64,000 nucleotides of DNA from the NCBI GenBank assembly GCA_054601695.1, contig BAAHQB010000061.1:805658-869657 (forward strand), read 5' to 3'. Of the stretch, positions 1 to 64,000 are shown one piece after another; position 1 is the first letter of the stretch; each line of letters begins with the position of its first letter. Below the pieces are notes generated by a model, which searched no databases, had not been told where the DNA came from, and saw only the letters and a program-made list of their open reading frames with translations. Position numbers and translations under genes: made by a program. The stretch comes from Amorphochlora amoebiformis (lineage: Eukaryota; Cercozoa; Chlorarachniophyceae).

Positions 1-598
1 AGGTCTCATGTTCAGGCAAGACGACGATCTGGCCAGTCCACGGCTCAGTCTTCACTTCAACGGTGCCATCCAAGCCGATTGTCCGAGAAGAACAAATCCT
101 GTCCACCATGCAAGGAACGACGCGTAGGCGGCCGTCAAGTTCTTGAGCGAGTTCTTCGACGGCCTTGTGATCGTTCTCGCAGGCGTAGAGCTTGGGAGGA
201 TTCGAAGAAACCGGAAGTCGTCCCAAGATAGCCTTGATACCAGGGAGACCCTTGTTAAGCGAGCAAGAGAACGAGCGAGCTTTGCGAACTGCATCAAGGA
301 GGGACTTGCCACTCTCTGCGCACACAAAGTACGGTCCTTCCCCAGGTCGCATTTTGGAGCCCCAGTTACGCCCGTGGAGGAAGCGCAGAGGCTTCCCCAC
401 GGCCTTGCCGTTGATCTTGACGGTTATGTTCTCCACATTCTTCTGGATCAAGCGAGTCCACGATTTGGACGGCCTCTGGATGATGGCATAGTCATCGCAG
501 CCCGACTCAATGGCATTGAGAAGCAGGCCAAGCCCGATCTTCCCTGCGCCGAAGTGGAGGTGTAAGCTGGGTCGCTTGTTGATGTTGTTGTTGAGCAT
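1..598 (-). CDS. Mannitol-1-phosphate 5-dehydrogenase-like protein, N-terminal part (runs off window)
   Basis: An uninterrupted frame of 199 codons starts at the ATG at 598-596 and stays open to base 1, so the 3' end lies outside the window. An in-frame TGA sits 15 nt upstream of the ATG, which supports the start. Residues 12-24 (LHLHFGAGKIGLG) form a Rossmann nucleotide-binding turn as in MtlD-type polyol dehydrogenases. Residues 138-151 (YACENDHKAVEELA) and 161-169 (VPCMVDRIC) match the family's conserved CEN and VV(P)..VDRI blocks. The family (polyol-specific long-chain dehydrogenases) interconverts fructose-6-phosphate and mannitol-1-phosphate with NAD(H). No signal peptide is visible, so a cytosolic enzyme is inferred. 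The catalytic Lys/Asn/His region would be in the missing C-terminal half, so a related mannitol or fructuronate dehydrogenase is not excluded. It is divergent from the kinesin gene, whose ATG is 787 bp away. Confidence 0.85.
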   Translation of the reverse strand, partial: MLNNNINKRPSLHLHFGAGKIGLGLLLNAIESGCDDYAIIQRPSKSWTRLIQKNVENITVKINGKAVGKPLRFLHGRNWGSKMRPGEGPYFVCAESGKSLLDAVRKARSFSCSLNKGLPGIKAILGRLPVSSNPPKLYACENDHKAVEELAQELDGRLRVVPCMVDRICSSRTIGLDGTVEVKTEPWTGQIVVLPEHET

Positions 599-1278
599 AT
601 TGGTAATTGGTCACTTGAATTCTGATGAAGGCTGTGTTGGCACAAGGTTGCTTTGGCACCTCTCACATGACATCATGTGACCACTGTGAGTCTTAGACCT
701 CTAAGACTATTGGTGACCTTTAATATTAGGAAATTTCCAGAAACTTCGAGACAATCTATGTTCCAGAAGGAATGCCGATATATTAAATAATTAAAACTTT
801 TTGTGTTTTTAGATATCTCGCGTAAATTTATATGGAACTGATAGATATTCAATATGTGACAGTGTAGAATAATACTTTAAATTTGTCGGTTGAATATTGT
901 CACGTCGCTCTCCTGAAAAGAGAACTGGGCCTCCTGGAAACGACATAGCCCCTCCCCCCCCCTCCTTCTCGGCCTCAGCAGCGGGGGCCCACCAAAAGGA
1001 AGGTTGTAAAGCATGAATGTATACGCGTGTGAAGATTTAATTGGTGTTTGTGCTACGTGAGGGCGTGTTCAGTAGCAATTAATGCACCCATGTATATTTC
1101 GGTAAGTTTGTGGGTGTATGTGCACATTATAAATCTATTTGTATTTATGTATTTATGTATGTAAAGTAGTGTACATACATGGTATGTATTTATAATATAT
1201 ATACATATACATATATTCGTTCATGAATACACATTATGTATGTAAAATGTATATACACACATGCACACGTGTATTTGT

Positions 1279-1331
<53 letters not shown>

Positions 1332-1385
1332 CACACACATATATTTCTACATAAGCCCATATATTACAATACTACACCAATCAGG
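599..1385. promoter_or_regulatory. Divergent intergenic region between the mannitol dehydrogenase and kinesin genes
   Basis: There is no credible ORF. Bases 600-1020 are unique sequence with a C-rich run at 951-963. Bases 1100-1385 drift into TATG/TATA words and a (CA)n-(TA)n stretch at 1279-1345. The region must carry the start regions of both flanking genes, but I recognise no specific promoter element. Confidence 0.4.
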
Positions 1386-49118
<47,733 letters not shown>

Positions 49119-49394
49119 TTACATGTCCACATGAACATAATTCGTAGGGTAAGACACCTGTCCGTCGTTCAGTTTGTAATACTTCAGGCTTGACATTGGG
49201 TTCATGAAATCGAGAGCCGATTTTACGGCAATCCGTCGGTGCGAATAGTAGGCAATGGATCCAGGCTAAATATCGCATGAAAAAAATGATCAACTTCTTG
49301 TTGGTAAGATAGATTATTTAAGTTTTGTAGCTTTTAGCTCATTTTTGGTCCCGACAGAGACATACTAGTATGGAAAAATATGCATATATACATA

Positions 49395-49434
<40 letters not shown>

Positions 49435-50639
49435 TATTATATATATATATATATATATGTGTGTATGTATGTGTGTGTGTGTGTGTGTTGTGTGTGTTTT
49501 TGTGTATTCGCGTGTGTTTGTGTATGCTGTGTGTGCACACATGTACACACCTTGTCATATTGGATCTGGAAGGTCCCTTTGATCATCTTGAGTCCGTAGC
49601 GGATGGCGTTCCACTGATTCCGACGGTGCTTCACCTTCATCCCGGGGAACGAGCTAACCTGCCAGAATGATCCGAAGCATTCGTCACGTTCAATCTTTTT
49701 TTAAGTGCCCTCTCTTGCATGGAAAATAACTTCTGAGTGTGCACGTGTACACAACAACAAAAAAAATAACCTTTGCGGCTTCCATCCACGCGAGCGCGTC
49801 CCAGAAGTAAAAGATCATGTCAGCAATGTACACCAGGAGCGACAGAAGGTTGATAATATCCTTCGGAGTCTCCAGCGCGATAGCCTTCTTCTTGAGGTGT
49901 TTGTACGCCTTGTACCAGTTGTCTATGAACTTGCCCATGCGCGCAAACTTTCGACCTGATTTGTCAAACGTAAATCGAATATTAAGTATAACCGCCTAGG
50001 CTTGCTATTAATTATAGCATGCGTGCCCAACACGAGTCTGACACTCGCGGATGTCAGGCGAAGGCCTCAGAATCAGACTCGGCATGGCAGGGCCACAGTT
50101 AGGTTCAGGATGAAGTTCGGATTGATACTGACCTGTAGATAGAGTTTTATATACGTGTTTGGCCCATTTGGTGGTGTCTTTGGGAGCCCCAGATTGTTGC
50201 AGCTGGCCAAATTATCAGGAACTAACTCATTATTACCTATTTTTACAACAAAACGGCCCCCTTCCGTCACACGATAACATCCATCGCACCCACGAACCCA
50301 AACTGTCGCAATTCACTGTGCTACAACCTTTCGCAATGTCTAAGGTCTATCCCGCAGCAGCGATGGCGCCCCGCTCGGCCCCTCCCTTGCACTTAATCGG
50401 TGTTCAAAAAATACTTGAATATCACACTAGGTTCCATCCCTCTGCCCCTTTGCCTTCATGACATGTCCATCCAATGAAGTTCGTACTCAGAAGGAGGTGT
50501 ATACCTGGAAGTAGATAGCTCGCATTGCATACTGGGCAAAGCGGAACATCTTGTCCCTAGCCGAGGTTTTTGCCATATAGGATACCCAGTACTTATTTAG
50601 GGCAACTTCCCACGGCGGCATGGATGCTCTGTCGGACAT
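49119..50639 (-). CDS. PEX11: Peroxisomal biogenesis factor PEX11-like protein, 214 aa, five exons
   Basis: Exons on the minus strand: 50639-50505, 50202-50133, 49955-49771, 49658-49551 and 49265-49119; together 645 nt with all phases matching. The start ATG is 50639-50637 and the stop TAA is 49121-49119. Residues 23-37 (AKTSARDKMFRFAQY) match the PEX11 N-terminal amphipathic helix region. GRKFARMGKFIDN and DIINLLSLLVYIADMIFYF follow as in the family's central part. The end PMSSLKYYKLNDGQV matches the conserved C-terminal P...YxKLsDG block. The length fits the family's usual 220-260 aa. PEX11 proteins sit in the peroxisomal membrane and remodel it for elongation and division. Each intron has a fair acceptor; the exon 2 acceptor (TTGGCCAG) is preceded by the branch-like word CTGAT. 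One intron contains (TA)n and (GT)n. Confidence 0.85.
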
Positions 50640-51174
50640 TGTGCTCTCGAATACGAAGAATCACGCTTCTGTGGACAAACTGCTAGACCCACGCCGCGCG
50701 CCACGAGTCCACCGAATCAGCGTCGGCACTCGGCAGCCAGGTTGGAGGGGGTATGATTGTAGTAATCCCCGGTAATACGGTAATACCGGTAGTCTCAATT
50801 CTCATTAATCCCTGGTAATCCCCGGAATCCCCGGGATCCAGAATGACTTTTACGCGCGCCCGCTGTGGCCGTGGTCCGATTCGACGTTAGAAAGGGAGTC
50901 ACGCGGGCGGACGCGGGCGCCAGCCCTGATGGTTTGCCACTCAGCGATTGAACTGCCTACACGTGCCTCAAATAGGTGGGTCGACCACTATTGCTCGGCT
51001 AGGCGTAGCTCACACATAAAACAACTGTCAGTTACCCCCCACCGATTCATGAAAAGACTTATACCATTTCCCATCGCCGTCCATGAATTTAAATGATTTT
51101 GTTGATGATTTGTATACTCTTGCATAAATAACAGAACTCGCTGTAAGGCATCAAAGGCAAGGGTGTTGGCGGTC
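50640..51174. promoter_or_regulatory. Divergent promoter region with GGTAATCCCCGG-type repeats
   Basis: This 535-bp GC-richer gap separates the PEX11 start from the start of the next plus-strand gene. At 50765-50832 the words GTAATCCCCGGTAATACGG, TAATACCGGTAG, AATCCCTGGTAATCCCCGG and AATCCCCGGGATCC follow one another, several overlapping CCGG palindromes. These are plausible transcription factor sites shared by both genes. No TATA box is assigned. Confidence 0.45.
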
Positions 51175-58355
<7,181 letters not shown>

Positions 58356-58514
58356 TCAACGGTGAGCTAGTTGGGAAAGCGCTCTCCAAAAACCACCTAA
58401 TCTTAGGTAATTTCGCATATTTTTCACAAATCGAAAAAATAACGGCTTGGTACCCACAACATTTCGCGCTGACGACGCGACAGCGGGCCTGGCTAGCTAC
58501 CCCCCCAAGAGGCG

Positions 58515-59687
58515 ATGCTCAGGGAGCAGCCCACCGCGCACACCGGGACGTCGCCACCCGAGTCTCCGGTCCCGAAAAAGTACCTGTGCCCTCTCACCGA
58601 ACAGGTGATCGTGGATCGTATGCCTGTGTGTATGCTCTGCACGGAGTTTTTGCGGGTGTGTTGTTGAATACTAATAGTTTTGACATATTCGTGCTGCAGA
58701 TTATGGACGACCCCGTGGTGACGGCATGCCAAACCGTGTACGACTATCGGGCAATCGTATCCTACATGACAAAGGCGAGCGAGTGCCTGTCCAAGAGTAA
58801 CATCTCTGACCCGACGACAGGCGAGCGGCTGCGGGATCTTTACCTCATTCCGCACCTCGCCCTCAGGAAGGAGATTCGTCAGTGGAGGGAGAAACGTCCA
58901 AAGCACGGCTTGAAGTCTACAAGGGTGGCATTGCACGGGCGCCACCGCCACAAACCTTATGAACAACCCTTGAACGGAAAGGGTGCCGGACACAAGCATC
59001 CCTACGTCAACGAACATGTCGCCGCACGGGTCGCCGCACAGGTCGCCAGGGTGGCAAGGCAAGTCGATGCATCTATAGACGCTGGGCTAAGGGCTAGTTC
59101 AGGGGCTGTGTTGCGTACAGGAGCTTGCGCAGGCGCCGTGACTGTACGGGCGAGTGAGGGAACGCCACGAGGCCCCTGGATCGCTATGAACCAAAGCAGG
59201 GACCGGACGTTCACCGAGTCACGGATTAGTCCTACATCATTCTTTGCAGAACGTCAGGGTGGTCGGAACACGGCCACGATGGGACTTGCGTGGGATTTGG
59301 AGAGACGTAGCCGTCAACGTGAAGTCTCCCAATTACATACGAACACGGACACCACCCAGACTCGCTGCTCCTCGTTGGTCACCGTAAACGCAATGCGACA
59401 TAATGTACATGTGCGTGCGGGGAGTTGGAGCGGGCTTGGTGGGGATGTGGAAGCGAACAGGGACCGAGCTGTTTGTAAGAACCAGGGCGCAGAAGATTGG
59501 CACTTTCATAGAGACGGGGGTTGGGGAGTTCACAAGCATACGTATGATAATGGTTATCGCACGGAACTTCGTAGGGGACATGGAGGTAAATCTTACCTTA
59601 CACATCAAAATATATAAATACTCATGTACATATATATTATATATATATTATATACATATATACATATATATCACACAACATATAGAC

Positions 59688-59743
<56 letters not shown>

Positions 59744-60598
59744 ATAATAATATACAACAATCAAGGTTATAATACTCACATCACATTTACAGTTGAAAAT
59801 GGCTCGCAAGGTTTTCCCGCGGCGCCAACTCGAGCTAGAGCTTCGTCATTACCCGGATACACCTACATATCCAACGCTCCTGATAGATATGGGTATGGTG
59901 GACCCAGCCCTGTCCGCGGTCGACCTCGCGATGCACACGACATGGAGCTCAGCAACACGGCCTCCCTGGACGCCAAGGATGCCAACGCTCTGTCGTCGAC
60001 GACTCACATCTCCCGCGCAGGCCAGGTATCGGGCATTCAGGAGGCAAGCCACAAACGACTCTGGCGCCACAGCAATGTACGCAAGCGTCATTGCGCAGAC
60101 CATTCTGGACAAGGTTGGAGGCGTGGACGCCCAGAATATAGCACACAATTGGGAAATCGGTCCCCTGTACACACCCGCCGCTCTCTTAGCCATCCGGGTG
60201 ACACAGTTTCTCGACAGCAAAGATCGATCATACGACCAATCCTGCCCACCAGCAAAGACCACCGCCACCCTCACTATAAGACCCAATCATCGAGGGAATG
60301 GATACCATCAACGTCTCTCCCGATGTTAGCACGCTTGAGATCATCTGAGAGGTTCCCAGAGCGTCAAGTTCTGGTCAAGTACCCCACCGCCGAACTGCTC
60401 AATATTCCAGAGTACCCACGTTCCACTATTTCGTCGAGAGGCGACGAAAAACATTTCCTACGGGAGAAATACTTGATGAAGTCGTTCGAGGTTACCACGC
60501 CTCGCCTGCAGTACGTAAGCGGAGTCAGTCCAGGGCCTAGCTATTCCTCTCTGGACAGGCACAAGTTCAATGCCTATACTCGATCCACACCAATGTGA
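58515..60598 (+). CDS. U-box domain protein (probable E3 ubiquitin ligase), 593 aa, three exons
   Basis: Exons: 58515-58604, 58700-59585 and 59793-60598; 1782 nt, phases 0 and 1 matching. The ATG at 58515 has an in-frame TAG 21 nt upstream. The U-box spans about residues 22-93: KKYLCPLTEQ, then IMDDPVVTACQTVYDYRAI and LYLIPHLALRKEIRQW, the family's hallmark order, split by intron 1. U-boxes fold like RING domains without zinc and recruit E2 enzymes. The remaining 500 residues are rich in Arg, His, Ser and Pro with no recognised repeat (no ARM or WD pattern), so the substrate is unknown. Intron 1 is only 95 nt, remains open in frame, and holds no satellite. Alternative frames inside exons 2-3 are long because the DNA is GC-rich, but they do not fit the splice phases. 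Confidence 0.82.
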
Positions 60599-60671
60599 TT
60601 AGTCTCAGGATCTCACCCGTACGATAAGCCCACCAGCGTATCATCAGCATCACCCACCATCTCTCTTTTCC

Positions 60672-60893
60672 TTACATGTTGTCCATCCCTAGAACCAGCT
60701 TGAACCGAAGTCGCAGCCCTCGTGGTCCCCCGAACATCCGACGGAGCCGTTGCACTGCTTCGGGACTTAGACCATCAATATTCTCTTCCAAATTGCTAAA
60801 ATGACACTCTTGGTTTTCCGCGACTAAGGAGTTTTCTAGCAGTTGTATATAGTTTGCCAGTCGTTCGCTAACAGCCGATGAGGCGTAAAGCAT
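60672..60893 (-). CDS. Small ORF or terminal exon, 73 aa, function unknown
   Basis: The frame starts with ATG at 60893 and has an in-frame TAA 30 nt upstream. It is acidic and helix-prone (ERLANYIQLLENSL, SPEAVQRLRRMFGG) and looks more like protein than its shadow frames. It lies tail-to-tail with the U-box gene and downstream of the CBS gene's stop on the same strand. It could be a small gene or an alternative last exon of the CBS gene, but no phase-compatible donor was found. Confidence 0.35.
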   Translation of the reverse strand: MLYASSAVSERLANYIQLLENSLVAENQECHFSNLEENIDGLSPEAVQRLRRMFGGPRGLRLRFKLVLGMDNM

Positions 60894-61072
60894 TTGCCGA
60901 GCCGATGATCGACCTTTTGGTTAGACCTTAGGGGTCAGCACTCAAAAATAGATAAATTGAATATGTCTAGTATGTTGATCATCATCACACCCTTAAACCT
61001 TTAATATACCGGTACATCAATGAAATTTTCATTGCTGCACATGATGAATTCAATATGAAATATGAATTTTAC

Positions 61073-61103
<31 letters not shown>

Positions 61104-61315
61104 CTAGATATAGTATGATATCATATACAAAGATAGAGACTCGAATATTTAGGATAACAAATTATTAACAAATTCTAGAAATTAATATTAATAAAAAAAA
61201 CCATGATAGACCACCCTTAGGTTTTAAACTTTGCAATGTCTAGTTTATCTGATCACGATTCACGAGCTACTACAATGCAACATGTACATCCACCGTACTC
61301 GATTATTCGTTCAGA

Positions 61316-61364
<49 letters not shown>

Positions 61365-61618
61365 CTATATATATATGTATATATGTTCACATATGTATAT
61401 ATATATATAAATCCGATCGTAATGTATATACACAACTTCTTACGTATTTTAAATTATTAATTGCGACTTATACCATAAATGTTTCATACATTTGCTAGAT
61501 TTGGCTGGCACATCAGCTGAATCAGGGATACGACAACTACTTTTATGACACTTATTGTACTAGTTGTACCCTTTCTAGCCAACTAGATGCCGCGACCTAA
61601 GGCGCTTTCGTTGTACGA
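60894..61618. other. Spacer downstream of the CBS gene
   Basis: AT-rich unique sequence with (TA)n at 61072-61098 and 61318-61405. A short plus frame at 61236-61320 is not supported as coding. Nothing else seen. Confidence 0.5.

Positions 61619-64000
<2,382 letters not shown>

Noticed and set aside
59849-60286. A 145-codon minus-strand frame
   Set aside because: Shadow of the GC-rich U-box exon 3; no splice or domain support.
59793-60329. A 178-codon plus-strand frame (LDKVGGVDAQNIAHNW) overlapping the U-box gene
   Set aside because: It looks protein-like but is out of phase with the U-box exons, whereas the overlapping frame joins exon 2 in phase and reads to 60598.

Overview
The window is nuclear DNA of a eukaryote. 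Genes are split by GT-AG introns and there are many TTAGGG/CCCTAA (telomere-type) repeats. Enormous (TA)n, (GA)n/(CT)n and telomere-like arrays fill the non-coding space. The species cannot be named from the sequence. A mannitol-1-phosphate dehydrogenase-like gene next to PEX11, U-box, kinesin and CBS-domain genes would suit an alga or other protist; that placement is inference. Nearly all long open frames here (poly-YI, poly-SL, poly-RE, poly-PN) are translations of simple repeats, not genes.

Layout: (1) 1-598, minus strand: 5' part of a mannitol-1-phosphate dehydrogenase-like gene running off the left edge. (2) 599-1385: divergent promoter region. (3) 1386-45734, plus strand: one kinesin gene reconstructed by eye from about 60 very short exons (average near 48 nt, about 2.9 kb coding) spread over 44 kb of satellite-filled introns. 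P-loop, switch I, switch II and the YANSKLT helix occur in the right order. They are followed by a coiled-coil stalk and a Ser/Arg-rich tail, and splice phases agree at almost every junction. (4) 45735-49118: gene-poor spacer. (5) 49119-50639, minus strand: complete five-exon PEX11-like gene. (6) 50640-51174: GC-richer divergent promoter region with repeated GGTAATCCCCGG-type words. (7) 51175-58355, plus strand: a multi-exon gene of unknown function, whose first three exons are the best supported. (8) 58515-60598, plus strand: three-exon U-box protein (593 aa). (9) 60672-60893, minus strand: small ORF. (10) 61619-63734 and beyond, minus strand: five exons of a CBS-domain protein of the SNF4/AMPK-gamma type, with its 5' end outside the window.

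The main point of interest is the architecture of the kinesin gene. Its introns are made of telomere-like arrays, dinucleotide satellites and minisatellites. In several introns the telomere-like array begins at or within about 10 nt of the splice donor. A conserved motif of about 50 bp recurs in seven of the arrays, and several exons have partial tandem copies stranded in the neighbouring (TA)n.
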